A DNA stretch of 64,000 nt, taken from positions 1 to 64,000 of the forward strand of contig NZ_QKKX01000022.1 of NCBI RefSeq assembly GCF_003434305.1, written 5' to 3'. Under the pieces are notes generated by a model that saw nothing but the letters and a program-made list of their open reading frames with translations, did no database searches and was not told where the DNA came from. Within the stretch, counting starts at the first letter, position 1, and each line of letters starts with the position of its first letter. Below, one piece after another: positions 1 to 9,094 of the stretch. The translations under genes were made by a program, and so were the position numbers. Source of the stretch: Micromonospora sp. MW-13. GTDB lineage: Bacteria > Actinomycetota > Actinomycetes > Mycobacteriales > Micromonosporaceae.

Positions 1-2
1 AC

Positions 3-113
3 CACCTCCTGGCGACCCACTACCGGGCCTCCGTCCGCGTCCTGCCCGGCGAGCACGGCCCGCTGGTGGTCCCCGTCCGCCCCCGTGCCGGACTCAGCCG
101 GCGAGGGCGATGA
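3..113 (+). CDS. C-terminal end of an unidentified protein (partial)
   Basis: An open frame enters from the left edge and stops at TGA 111-113, giving a 36-residue tail that begins HLLATHYRASVRVLPGEHGP. Codon third positions are G/C-rich as in real genes here. It would end convergently with, and overlap by 20 bp, the leftward VOC gene. No domain can be recognised from so short a piece. It may be only chance open frame. Confidence 0.35.
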   Translation, partial: HLLATHYRASVRVLPGEHGPLVVPVRPRAGLSRRGR

Positions 114-858
114 CGGAGAAGAGGGCGCCCTGCGGGTCGCGGAGGGCGGCGAGCCGACCCTGGGGGATGTCGCGGGGCGGGACCAGGATCGTGCCGCCCA
201 GCTCGGCGGCCCGGGCGGCGGTGGCGTCGGCGTCCGCCACGGCGAAGTAGACGGTCCAGTACGCCGGCAGATCGGCGGGGAAGCCGTCGCCCAGCGGCGG
301 GATCATCCCGGCCACGACCCGTCCGCCCAACCGCCACCCGGTGTACGTGACGGGCTCCGTCGGCTGCTCCTCCGGGTGCCAGCCGAAGACCAGCTCGTAG
401 AAGACCTTCGCACCCTCCGGATCCGGGGTGACCAGCTCGTTCCAGCTCATCGCCCCGGGGGCGTTGAACAGCTCCGCCCCCGGGTGGGCCATCGGTTGCC
501 AGACGCTGAACACCGCGCCGGCCGGGTCGGCGAAGACCGCCATCCGACCCTGGTCGAACACGTCGAACGGGGTGACCAGCACCTGCCCGCCGGCCGCCTC
601 CACCCGGGTGGTGACCAGGTCCGCGTCGTCCGTCGCCACGTACGTCGACCAGATCGGCACCTGGTCCCGGGTGGCCGGTGGCCCGGCGCCCGCCACCGAC
701 CGGCCGTCCTTGAGGAAGGTGGTGTAGCCGGCCGCCTCCGGCTGCGGGGCGACCCGGCCGGTCCAGCCGAACAGCTCCGGGTAGAAGCGCCGCGCGTCCG
801 CCAGGTCCGGGGTGGCCAGGTCGGCCCAGCACGGCGTGCCGGGCGGGACGGTGCTCAC
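94..858 (-). CDS. Tandem VOC-domain protein (glyoxalase/bleomycin-resistance superfamily)
   Basis: This 254-residue protein holds two vicinal-oxygen-chelate modules, about residues 8-120 and 138-252. Each opens with a similar stretch (PCWADLATPDLADARRFY and MSWNELVTPDPEGAKVFY), so the gene is an internal duplication, as is usual for this actinobacterial family. VOC proteins bind metals or small ligands and include dioxygenases, lyases and drug-binding proteins; the substrate cannot be read from the sequence. The GTG start at 858 is chosen because GAGAGGGG lies just upstream. It appears to be a single-gene unit, 136 bp away from the ABC permease start-to-stop gap on its right. Confidence 0.85.
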   Translation of the reverse strand: MSTVPPGTPCWADLATPDLADARRFYPELFGWTGRVAPQPEAAGYTTFLKDGRSVAGAGPPATRDQVPIWSTYVATDDADLVTTRVEAAGGQVLVTPFDVFDQGRMAVFADPAGAVFSVWQPMAHPGAELFNAPGAMSWNELVTPDPEGAKVFYELVFGWHPEEQPTEPVTYTGWRLGGRVVAGMIPPLGDGFPADLPAYWTVYFAVADADATAARAAELGGTILVPPRDIPQGRLAALRDPQGALFSVIALAG

Positions 859-993
859 GCTGACCCCTCTCCGCAGGGGGCGGCCCCGGCGGGACGCCCT
901 GCCCGCATCCTGGCATCGCCGCCGGGCCGGGCGGGCGGAATTGGGGCGAACTGCCCCGGGTGGGCGTCGACCGCCGGGCCTCCGCGCGGCGCG

Positions 994-1731
994 TCAGTGG
1001 AAGCGGCGTCCCTCGTCGCGCCGGTACGCCCACCCGGCGAGGGCCGCCAGCACCACGATCCAGACGCCGAGCATGGCCACCGACAGCGGCGCGGGACGCC
1101 AGGGGCCGACCGCCGCCCACATCAGCTCGACCGCCCCCCGGGTCGGCAGGTACGGCGCGATCGTCTCGACGAACGCGGGCGCGTCGCCCGGGGCGGAGAG
1201 CAGCCCGCCGCCGAACGCCAGCGGGAAGAAGACGACCTGGGCCACCACGATCGCCGCCTTGCTCGGCAGCGCGTACCCGATGGCCAGGCCCAGCAGGGTG
1301 AACGGCACCGAGATCAGCCCGACCGCGGCGACGGCGAGGCCGAACGCCCCGGGGCTGATCCGGGCGTCGGTGAGCAGCGCCGCGATCACCACCACCGGCA
1401 GCAGGGAGAGGAGGGTCAGCGCCAGCCCCGCGAGCACCCGGCCCGCGAAGCGCGGCGCCGGCCCGGCCGGCAGCGTGCGGGTGTACGGGTTCCAGGGCTG
1501 GGCGCGGTCCTCGGCCACCCCGACGCCGTACTGGAAGATGTTGGCGCTCATCACGGCGAAGGTGACCATGGCGGCGGTGGCGTAGGTCGCGCCGGTCGGG
1601 TCGTCCCCGGCGAACGGGACCACGAAGAAGAGCATCGACACGGCGGGGAAGAAGGCGCTGCCGAAGACCGCCACCGGGATGCGGATCGTCTCCAGCAACT
1701 GGTAGCGGGCGTGCACGAGGGCGAGTCTCAC
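994..1731 (-). CDS. ABC-2 type transporter permease
   Basis: This 245-residue hydrophobic protein has about six membrane segments (for example SVMLFF-type, AVMSANIFQYGVG, LTLLSLLPVVVIAAL, VVFFPLAFGGGLL and a C-terminal IVVLAALAGWAY). A short cytoplasmic N-terminus and the central conserved region match ABC-2 permeases of the DrrB type. Its start lies 16 bp after the stop of the ATPase gene, so the two form one leftward operon and one exporter. The transported compound is unknown. Such pairs often export drugs, lipids or other hydrophobic molecules. Confidence 0.85.
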   Translation of the reverse strand: MRLALVHARYQLLETIRIPVAVFGSAFFPAVSMLFFVVPFAGDDPTGATYATAAMVTFAVMSANIFQYGVGVAEDRAQPWNPYTRTLPAGPAPRFAGRVLAGLALTLLSLLPVVVIAALLTDARISPGAFGLAVAAVGLISVPFTLLGLAIGYALPSKAAIVVAQVVFFPLAFGGGLLSAPGDAPAFVETIAPYLPTRGAVELMWAAVGPWRPAPLSVAMLGVWIVVLAALAGWAYRRDEGRRFH

Positions 1732-1747
1732 GGGAACCGGTGTCTCC

Positions 1748-2689
1748 TCAGGAGGCGGCGGGCTGGCCGGCGTGGTCGGTGGCGGTCGGTGGGGCGTCCG
1801 CCCCGGCGGGGACGGCGTCCTGCCCGCCGGGCGCGGTGATCGCGAGGAACGCCTCCTCCAGCGAGGTCGGGCGCACCTCCAGGTCGTGGAACGGCGCTCC
1901 GCTGGCCACCAGTTCCCGCACCAGCCGGTCGGCGTCGGTGGTGAGCAGGTGGGTACGGTCCTCGACGCGCTCGACCCGGACCACCCCGGGCAGCGCCGGC
2001 AGGTCGTCCGCGACCAGGCTGACCCGACGTACGCCGACCACCCCGCGGATCGCCTCGGTGGTGTCGTCGGCCAGCACCCGGCCCTGTCCGATCACCACCA
2101 CCCGGTGCGCCAGCGCCTCCACCTCCTCCAGGTAGTGGCTGCTCAGCAGCACGGTGCCGCCGTCGGCGTGGAAGCCGCGGATCGCCTCCCAGAGGGTGCG
2201 CCGGGCCTCGACGTCCAGCCCGGTGGTCGGCTCGTCGAGGACCACCAGCCGGGGCCGGCCGATGAAGGCGAGCGCGACGGCCAGCCGGCGGCGCTGGCCG
2301 CCGGAGAGCCCGCCGGTCTGCCGCCGGGCCTGGTCGGTGAGGCCGAACCGGTCCAGCAGCTCGCCCCGGGGGACCGGGTCCGGATAGTGGGCGGCGACGA
2401 AGTCGACCACCTCCCCGACCCGCAGTGTGCCGGGCAGGCCGGTCTCCTGCGGGGTGACCCCGATCTGCCGGCGGTGGGCGGGGTCACGCGGGTCGCCGCC
2501 GAACAGCTCGACCCGGCCGGCGGTGGGCCGGCGCAGCCCGACCAGCAGGTTCAGCAGGGTGCTCTTGCCTGCGCCGTTCGGGCCGAGCAGGCCGACCAGC
2601 TCGCCCGCGCGTACGTCGAGGCTGACCCGGTCGAGGGCGAGCACGTCGCCGTACCGGCGGGTGGCCTGGTCGGCGCGGGCGAGGATCAT
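1748..2689 (-). CDS. ABC transporter ATP-binding protein (DrrA-like)
   Basis: This 313-residue ATPase has Walker A (GPNGAGKST), the Q-loop (TPQETGLPG), signature LSGGQRRRL, Walker B LVVLDEPTTGLD and an H-loop in LLSSHYLEEVE. The C-terminal ~90 residues are the extra domain seen in DrrA-type ATPases. The frame is open further upstream, but ATG 2689 is chosen because AAGGAG lies 6-8 nt before it. It powers the permease encoded immediately downstream. Export of a hydrophobic substrate is inferred from the family; no cargo gene is adjacent. Confidence 0.9.
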   Translation of the reverse strand: MILARADQATRRYGDVLALDRVSLDVRAGELVGLLGPNGAGKSTLLNLLVGLRRPTAGRVELFGGDPRDPAHRRQIGVTPQETGLPGTLRVGEVVDFVAAHYPDPVPRGELLDRFGLTDQARRQTGGLSGGQRRRLAVALAFIGRPRLVVLDEPTTGLDVEARRTLWEAIRGFHADGGTVLLSSHYLEEVEALAHRVVVIGQGRVLADDTTEAIRGVVGVRRVSLVADDLPALPGVVRVERVEDRTHLLTTDADRLVRELVASGAPFHDLEVRPTSLEEAFLAITAPGGQDAVPAGADAPPTATDHAGQPAAS

Positions 2690-2822
2690 GACGGCTCCTT
2701 CGGATCGGCGGGCGGACGGCTGCCGCCGCCCTATGGTGTACCCCCCGCGCGCCACCGGGGACAGAGGCATTCGGCCGGTCCCGCGATCGCCTAGAGCCGG
2801 TGCGGTGCGGCTGACCCGTCGC

Positions 2823-4835
2823 TCAGCCCAGCGGGGCGGGCAGCGGGGCGGTGTGCAGCACCGTCAGGCGGGAGACCGCCCGGGTGAGCGCCACGTACAG
2901 CCGGTGCAGCCCGCGCGGCTCGGCGGCCACGATCGCGGCCGGCTCGACGACCACGACGTGGTCGTACTCCAGGCCCTTGACCAGGGTCGCGGGCACCACG
3001 GTGACCCGCGCGGCGGCCTCCACCTCGTCGGCGGTGGCGGTGTCGATCCCGGCGGCGGCCAGCGCCGCGCGCAGCCCGGCGACCGCGTCATCGGCGGCGA
3101 TCACACCCACCGAGCCGTCGTGGCCCAGCGCCGCGCGCACCTCGACCACCGTCGCCGCCGCCGGGTCGGCCACGGTACGCACGTCCAGCGTCCCGTCGCG
3201 GCGCAGCGACTCGGCCGGGGGCACGTCGACCTCAAGCGCCGGAAGCAGCCGGTTGGCGAACGCCACCACGGCGGCGGGTACCCGGAAGCCGACGCTCAGC
3301 GGCACCACCGCCGCGTCCGGCTTGCCCAGGTGGGCCAGGGACTCCCGCCAGTTGCGGGCGGCCCACGGGGCGGTGCCCTGGGCCAGGTCGCCGAGCAGGG
3401 TGATCGACCCGTGCTCGCTGCGCCGGGCGATGGCCCGGCACTGCATGGGGGACAGGTCCTGCGCCTCGTCGACCACCACGTGCCCGAAGCCGGCGGGGCG
3501 CTCCAGCAGCCCGGCGGCCTCGTCGACGAGCACCGCGTCGGCCGCCGTCCACTTCGTCGCCTTCGGGGTGCGCGCCGGCTTCGCCCAGGTCAGCAGCGCC
3601 TGCTCGGCGTCGGTGAGCACCCCGTCGGCCGCCGCCGCGAGCGCCGCCGGGTCGGCGAGCAGGCTGTGCACCAGGCCCTCCGGGGTGAGCGCCGGCCAGG
3701 CCGCGTCCAGGAAGTCGGCGACCGGGCGGCACTTGCCCATCCGGCGCAGCCAGGCATCGCTCGGCGACTCCGCCCGGCGGGCCTCGGACTGGCGTTGCAG
3801 CAGGCCGACCACCCGGGCCCGGACCCGCTCCCGCCCGGTGGTGTACGGCAGCCCCTCCCGGCGGGTCTCCTCGACCACCCGGTGCAGCGGGTCGAGGCCG
3901 ATCCGCCAGCGGAACGACCCGTCGGACACCATGATCGGCTCGGCCGGCACGGCGACCCGCGACTCGACCGCCCGGCGCAGCACCTCGGCCATCCGCGGGT
4001 CGTGCTTGAGGGTCGCCACCGCCGGGTCCTCGACCGCCCGCACCGGCACCCGGGTGATCAGATCCTCCACGGTCGCCTGCGCGACCTCGACCTCGCCGAG
4101 CGCCGGCAGCACCGCCGCGATGTACGACAGGAACGCCCGGTTCGGCCCCACGATCAGCACCCCGGAGCGGCGCAGCCGTTCCCGGTGCAGGTAGAGCAGG
4201 TACGCCGCCCGGTGCAGGCCGACCGCCGTCTTCCCGGTGCCCGGCGCGCCCTGCACGCAGATCGAGTCGGCCAGGTCGGCGCGGACCAGTTCGTCCTGCT
4301 CCGGCTGGATGGTGGCGACGATGTCCCGCATCGGCCCGACGCGGGGGCGCTCGATCTCGGCGGTGAGGATGCGGCTGGCCGTGCCCAGTTCCTCGCCCCG
4401 GTCCAACCGCTCGTCCTCGAAGCTGGTCAGCGCGCCACGGTCGAAGCCGAAGCGGCGGCGCACGGTGACGTCCTGCGGGTCGCGGGCGCTGGCCCGGTAG
4501 AACGCCCGGGACACCGGCGCCCGCCAGTCCAGCACCATGGGCTCGCCGAGGTCGTCGGTGACGTGGCGGCGGCCGATGTGGTGCTTCTCGTCGCCGAACG
4601 TGAGCCGGCCGAAGAACAGCGGGGTGTCGGGCTGGTCGGCCAGCTCGGCGACGCGACGGGACAGGGTGCGCCCCAGCGTCTCGGCCGTGAACGCGTCGCC
4701 GGCGACGTTGTGGCCGGTGGCGAAGAGGGCCTCGGTCCGTTCGCGCATGCGGGCCAGCGCGGCGCGGGACGCGTCCAGGTGGGCCCGTTCGGCGGCCAGT
4801 TCGGTGTCGAGTGAAACGGGGGCGTGCAGGGTCAT
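2823..4835 (-). CDS. HelD-family RNA polymerase-recycling ATPase (UvrD/Rep-like)
   Basis: This 670-residue SF1-type motor ATPase has an N-terminal helical, coiled-coil-like stretch (residues ~8-60), a DWRAPVSRAFYR segment typical of HelD, Walker A GAPGTGKTAVGLH, motif II VVVDEAQDLSP, and the C-terminal helicase motifs GLEYDHVVVVEP and LYVALTRAVSRLTVLH. HelD proteins bind RNA polymerase and release it from stalled or inhibited complexes; in actinobacteria some contribute to rifamycin tolerance. ATG 4835 is preferred over the longer open frame because GAGGAG lies 8 nt upstream. It stands alone. I looked upstream for the rifamycin-associated element and did not find one. Confidence 0.85.
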   Translation of the reverse strand: MTLHAPVSLDTELAAERAHLDASRAALARMRERTEALFATGHNVAGDAFTAETLGRTLSRRVAELADQPDTPLFFGRLTFGDEKHHIGRRHVTDDLGEPMVLDWRAPVSRAFYRASARDPQDVTVRRRFGFDRGALTSFEDERLDRGEELGTASRILTAEIERPRVGPMRDIVATIQPEQDELVRADLADSICVQGAPGTGKTAVGLHRAAYLLYLHRERLRRSGVLIVGPNRAFLSYIAAVLPALGEVEVAQATVEDLITRVPVRAVEDPAVATLKHDPRMAEVLRRAVESRVAVPAEPIMVSDGSFRWRIGLDPLHRVVEETRREGLPYTTGRERVRARVVGLLQRQSEARRAESPSDAWLRRMGKCRPVADFLDAAWPALTPEGLVHSLLADPAALAAAADGVLTDAEQALLTWAKPARTPKATKWTAADAVLVDEAAGLLERPAGFGHVVVDEAQDLSPMQCRAIARRSEHGSITLLGDLAQGTAPWAARNWRESLAHLGKPDAAVVPLSVGFRVPAAVVAFANRLLPALEVDVPPAESLRRDGTLDVRTVADPAAATVVEVRAALGHDGSVGVIAADDAVAGLRAALAAAGIDTATADEVEAAARVTVVPATLVKGLEYDHVVVVEPAAIVAAEPRGLHRLYVALTRAVSRLTVLHTAPLPAPLG

Positions 4836-5044
4836 CCGACGTACTCCTCGGCGAGGGAAACAAACGCTGCCGCTCGCGTTTCCGACATCGGGGGCCGGCG
4901 CGGGACGTCCGCTGCGGTGCTCGACACCGCGGCCGTCGGCGGGGGCGAACAGTCTACGCCCCGTCCGGCCGCCCCGTCGCGGACGTACTCGGCCACGTCG
5001 GAGCGCATCCAAGGTCGGTGCGGATCTGACGTCGAGCAACGCCG

Positions 5045-5113
5045 CTATTCGTGCTGTTCCCGTGCTCCCAGCACAAACGTGCCTTTTCCCTGGCGACCCT
5101 CGATCAGGCCCTC
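5045..5113 (-). pseudogene. Remnant of a GntR-family winged-helix domain
   Basis: The reverse strand encodes CAEGLIEGRQGKGTFVLGAR followed by five residues and TAG. The piece GLIEGRQGKGTFV is the hallmark end of the GntR winged helix (recognition wing). The preceding DNA in the same frame does not continue as a GntR domain, so the rest of the HTH and all of the effector domain are missing. It sits in the 365-bp gap between the HelD gene and the ArsR gene. It is probably a gene scar left by deletion. A short match by chance cannot be excluded. Confidence 0.45.
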
Positions 5114-5200
5114 GGCACAGCGACGACGATCAGCGGTTGAACGACGCCCTCCTCGACGGGTCGATGGCACCGGCGACCCGTGGGCGGGATCATGGGGGCC

Positions 5201-5782
5201 ATGACCGAGGCACGGCCCGAGCGGCAGCGGGTGACGATCAGCGATCCGCAGGTGATGCGGGCGTTGGCCCACCCGGCCCGGCTCGCGATCATGGAGCATC
5301 TCAGCTCGCTTCCGGGCGGGGCCACCGCCACAGAGTGCGCGGAGCTGGTCGGGCTTTCGCCGAGCGCGACCAGCTACCACCTGCGGGCGCTGGCGGGGTT
5401 CGGCCTGGTCGAGCAGGCGCCGAGCCGGGGGGACGCCAGGGAACGGGTGTGGCGGGCGTTCAGCCCGTCCTACCACGTGGACGCGGGTCAGGCGGCCGAC
5501 TCCGAGGCGCGGGCCGCCGAGCTGGCCCTCGTGGAGGCGCACATCGCGCGGGACACGCAGCGGACCCGGGACTGGCTCCGCCGGGCGCCTGAGGAGTCCC
5601 CGGAGTGGTACGCCGTCGGCTCGTTCAGCGACAGCGTGCTGCTGCTCACCGCCGAGGAGTTGGCCGCACTCAACGAGGCCGTCCATGGCCTGCTGGAACC
5701 GTACCGCCGCCGGCTGCGGCAGGACCCGCCGGCCGATGCGCGCACCGTCGCGGTGCAGTGGCGGTCGGTACCCATCGACTGA
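5201..5782 (+). CDS. ArsR-type winged-helix transcriptional regulator
   Basis: This ~193-residue protein has an N-terminal winged helix-turn-helix: VMRALAHPARLAIMEHLS, then ATECAELVGLSPSATSYHLR, then FGLVEQ and a wing with GDARERVW. The C-terminal half is the helical domain common in ArsR-like regulators that sit next to MFS exporters; no metal-binding cysteine box is visible, so it is not a classic metal sensor. It lies 60 bp upstream of, and in the same direction as, an MFS exporter and is probably its regulator. ATG 5201 is chosen (GGGGG upstream); ATG 5192 is also possible. Confidence 0.85.
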   Translation: MTEARPERQRVTISDPQVMRALAHPARLAIMEHLSSLPGGATATECAELVGLSPSATSYHLRALAGFGLVEQAPSRGDARERVWRAFSPSYHVDAGQAADSEARAAELALVEAHIARDTQRTRDWLRRAPEESPEWYAVGSFSDSVLLLTAEELAALNEAVHGLLEPYRRRLRQDPPADARTVAVQWRSVPID

Positions 5783-5806
5783 GCGGCCCTGCCGGGCTGG
5801 AGGGGA

Positions 5807-5852
5807 TTGCCAGCGGCAAGTGTGAAGGATTATTTTCGAAGCATGTCCTTCG
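5807..5852 (+). promoter_or_regulatory. Overlapping inverted repeats before the MFS gene
   Basis: The gap between the ArsR gene and the MFS gene holds a perfect TTGCC-AGC-GGCAA palindrome (5807-5819) followed by GAAGGA (5823-5828) paired with TCCTTC (5847-5852) across the start codon, in locally AT-richer DNA. These are plausible operator half sites for the adjacent regulator, or an RNA hairpin that covers the MFS start. This is read from the sequence only. Confidence 0.4.
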
Positions 5853-7162
5853 CATCTGTTCGGTCGCGCTGGTCCGACGTCTGGCTCGCCACCGTCGCCC
5901 GGGGCGTCTCCAGTTGCGGGGACTTCCTCGCGGCGAGCGCCCTCACCCTGGCCCTGCAGTCCGCGGGGGCCGGCGGGACGGCCGTGTCGGGGCTGCTGAT
6001 CGCGGCGACCCTGCCGCTGGTCGCGCTCGCCCCGCTGACCGGGCGGCTCGCCGATCGGGTGGACTCCCGCACCCTGCTGGTCGGGGCTGGCCTGGCCCAG
6101 GCCGCGATCTGTCTGGCCCTCGCGTACGCCCGGCACCCGGCCCTGGTGATCGGCCTGGTGGCGTTGCTCGCGGCCGGCCTCGCGGTCACCCAGCCGGTGC
6201 TCTCCGCGCTGGTGCCGGCGATGGTGCGGCCGGCCGACCTGCCCCGGGCCAGCGCCCTCAACCAGACCGCCGGCACCCTCGGCGCACTCGCCGGCCCCGC
6301 GCTGGCCGGTCTGCTGGTCGGCGGGTTTGGCACCCGCCTGCCGCTGCTCGTGGACGCCGCCAGCTACCTCGTCCTGGTCGCCGCCGGTCTGCTGATCCGG
6401 ACGCGCCGGGGCGGTGCCCGGTCCGCCGCCCTGACGCCCGGGGCAGGGCCGACGCCCGGGGCGGAGCCGGCGACGCGCGGGGCCGGGCCGACCGCAGCGG
6501 GCTGGCGGCTGCGCCGGGACCGGCTGCTCGTCGCGATGGTGGCCTCGCTCGCCGGGGTGATCGGCGCGGTGGGGGCGATCAACGTGATCGAGGTGTTCTT
6601 CATCCGGGAGACGCTGGGCAGTTCCACCACGGTCTACGGGCTGGTCACCGGGTCCTGGACGCTCGGCGTCGTGCTGGGTGCGTGGGCGCTCGCCCCGCTG
6701 GCCCGCCGGCTCACCGACGACGGCCGGCTGCTCGGCACGGGCCTGCTCCTGCTCGGCGGCTGCTGCGTCGCGGTGCTGGTCTCCGCCGCGGTGCCGTCCG
6801 CCTGGCTGCTGGTGCCGGTCTGGCTGCTCGGCGGGGTGGCCAACGGCGGGGACAACGTCCTGAACAACGTGCTGATGGCACGCCGGGTGCCGCAGGTGGC
6901 GCTGGGCCGGGCGTACGCCGTGTTCGGCGCGGCCACCCAGGGCGCCTCGATGGTCGGGTTCGCGGCGGGCGGCCTGCTGCTGGAGCTGGCTGAGCCCCGA
7001 CCGCTGGTGGCGGCGTGCGGCCTCGCGGGGACGCTGGCGGTCGGGGCGTTCGCCGTCCCGGTCGCCCGGGCAGCTCGCGCGGAGCGCGTCGCCGCCGCCC
7101 GGCGGGGCGGGGCGGTCCTGCGGCCGGATGCGGAATTGGCCACTTCGAGAGCCGCCCGCTGA
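5843..7162 (+). CDS. MFS-family efflux transporter
   Basis: This 439-residue membrane protein has about 12 hydrophobic segments and the MFS loop motif GRLADRVDSRTLL after the second segment. A central hydrophilic loop (about residues 190-225, rich in Gly/Ala/Pro with repeated PGA-type units) separates the two six-helix halves. It resembles the enterobactin/drug exporters that pair with ArsR-like regulators. ATG 5843 (MSFASVRSRW) is preferred over an upstream TTG in the same frame. The substrate is unknown; the ArsR gene directly upstream suggests induction by its export substrate. Confidence 0.85.
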   Translation: MSFASVRSRWSDVWLATVARGVSSCGDFLAASALTLALQSAGAGGTAVSGLLIAATLPLVALAPLTGRLADRVDSRTLLVGAGLAQAAICLALAYARHPALVIGLVALLAAGLAVTQPVLSALVPAMVRPADLPRASALNQTAGTLGALAGPALAGLLVGGFGTRLPLLVDAASYLVLVAAGLLIRTRRGGARSAALTPGAGPTPGAEPATRGAGPTAAGWRLRRDRLLVAMVASLAGVIGAVGAINVIEVFFIRETLGSSTTVYGLVTGSWTLGVVLGAWALAPLARRLTDDGRLLGTGLLLLGGCCVAVLVSAAVPSAWLLVPVWLLGGVANGGDNVLNNVLMARRVPQVALGRAYAVFGAATQGASMVGFAAGGLLLELAEPRPLVAACGLAGTLAVGAFAVPVARAARAERVAAARRGGAVLRPDAELATSRAAR

Positions 7163-8047
<885 letters not shown>

Positions 8048-8103
8048 CGGCGTGGACCGGGTGGGGTGCGGGGACGCCCACACCGGGCCCCCCGGACCGG
8101 CCA

Positions 8104-8119
8104 CCCCGCCGTTGCGGGG
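8104..8119. terminator. Weak hairpin between convergent genes
   Basis: CCCCGC-CGTT-GCGGGG forms a 6-bp perfect stem in the 90-bp gap between mqnA (rightward) and the serine hydrolase gene (leftward). It could end transcription from either side. There is no T-run. Confidence 0.35.
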
Positions 8120-8137
8120 CGGGGACACGCCCGCCCG

Positions 8138-9094
8138 TCAGGTGGTCGAGCGCAGCACCGCCTCGGTGATCTTCTGGCAGTTCTTCATGCCGTACTCGTA
8201 GCCCATGCCGATCGGGTAGCGGACCATCACGCCCATCGTCCAGTCGTCGCCGATGGCCAGACAGTTGATGTGCATCTCCTGCTCCCTGGTCCGGTCGATC
8301 CAGCCGTTCTTGATGGCGATCTTCTTCCGCTCCGACTCCGGGAACGCCTTGCGGATGCCGAAGTCACCGGCGCCTCGGACGAGCCGCATCTCGTTGATCA
8401 GCCACTTGGTCCACTCGGGTCCCGCCGCGCGACCGTCCTTGATGCACGCGCCGAGTCGCGCGGTGTCCCGGGGGGAGAGGTTCGTCCGGCTCCAGCCCCC
8501 GTCGGCGGCGACGCTGCTGTCGGTGGTCTTGCAGATGGAGATGAGCCGCTTGATCGACGCGGACCGGCCGACGGAGTTGTAGAACTGCTCGGCCCGGGTG
8601 TTGTCGCTGTCCCGGATGATCCGGGTGGCGTCGGCGAGCTTCGCGTCGCTCGGCGTCTGCCCGGCCTCGTCGGCCCGGCGCAGGTAGTCGGCGACGATCC
8701 AGGCCTTGATCAGCGACGCGGTGGTGCTGGTCTCGTCCATGTTCTTCGAACCGATGATCTTCCCGGTCCGGGTGTCCAGCACGCTCCAGGCGTACCAGCC
8801 CTCGATGTCGAGGTCGATCTGCCTGTCGGCGAACGGCAGCGGCTCCGGCGACGGCGACGGGCTGGCGGTGGGGCTGGGGCTGGGGCTGGGGCGCGAGCTG
8901 CGGTCCGGCGGGGCGTCGGCCGCCCGGTCGACCGGGGCGGACGGGTCACCCCACCTGGCGGCGGCGGCCGAGGCCAGCGGGGAGCCGGGCATCAGCCGTA
9001 ACGACACCAGCACGAGCCCGATCAGGACGACGGCGATCACGATCAGCCGCAGCGGAGATGCCTCCCCGCCGCGGGCCCGGCGGCTGCCCGCCAT
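8138..9094 (-). CDS. Exported serine hydrolase, class A beta-lactamase-like (second of a tandem pair)
   Basis: This 318-residue protein has one N-terminal membrane segment (LRLIVIAVVLIGLVLVSLRL), a Ser/Pro-rich linker at residues ~60-85, and a beta-lactamase-like domain. Motifs are SLIK (SxxK nucleophile), SDN in RDSDNTRAEQFY, and KNG in IKNGWIDR, the usual order for class A enzymes. The classic Glu of penicillinases is not obvious, so a cell-wall role (peptidoglycan binding or carboxypeptidase-like) is as likely as beta-lactam hydrolysis. Its ATG 9094 overlaps the stop of the upstream paralogue by one base (TGATG), so the pair is translationally coupled. Confidence 0.82.
   Translation of the reverse strand: MAGSRRARGGEASPLRLIVIAVVLIGLVLVSLRLMPGSPLASAAAARWGDPSAPVDRAADAPPDRSSRPSPSPSPTASPSPSPEPLPFADRQIDLDIEGWYAWSVLDTRTGKIIGSKNMDETSTTASLIKAWIVADYLRRADEAGQTPSDAKLADATRIIRDSDNTRAEQFYNSVGRSASIKRLISICKTTDSSVAADGGWSRTNLSPRDTARLGACIKDGRAAGPEWTKWLINEMRLVRGAGDFGIRKAFPESERKKIAIKNGWIDRTREQEMHINCLAIGDDWTMGVMVRYPIGMGYEYGMKNCQKITEAVLRSTT

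Noticed and set aside
4836..5044. Rifamycin-associated element upstream of the HelD-family gene
   Set aside because: I looked for the palindromic element known before such genes and found no match; only an imperfect GGAAAC/GTTTCC pairing is present.
5820..5842. Second Rex-type operator (it shares TGTGAAGGATT with the site at 26261)
   Set aside because: The right half site TTCAC is missing, so it does not fit a Rex palindrome.
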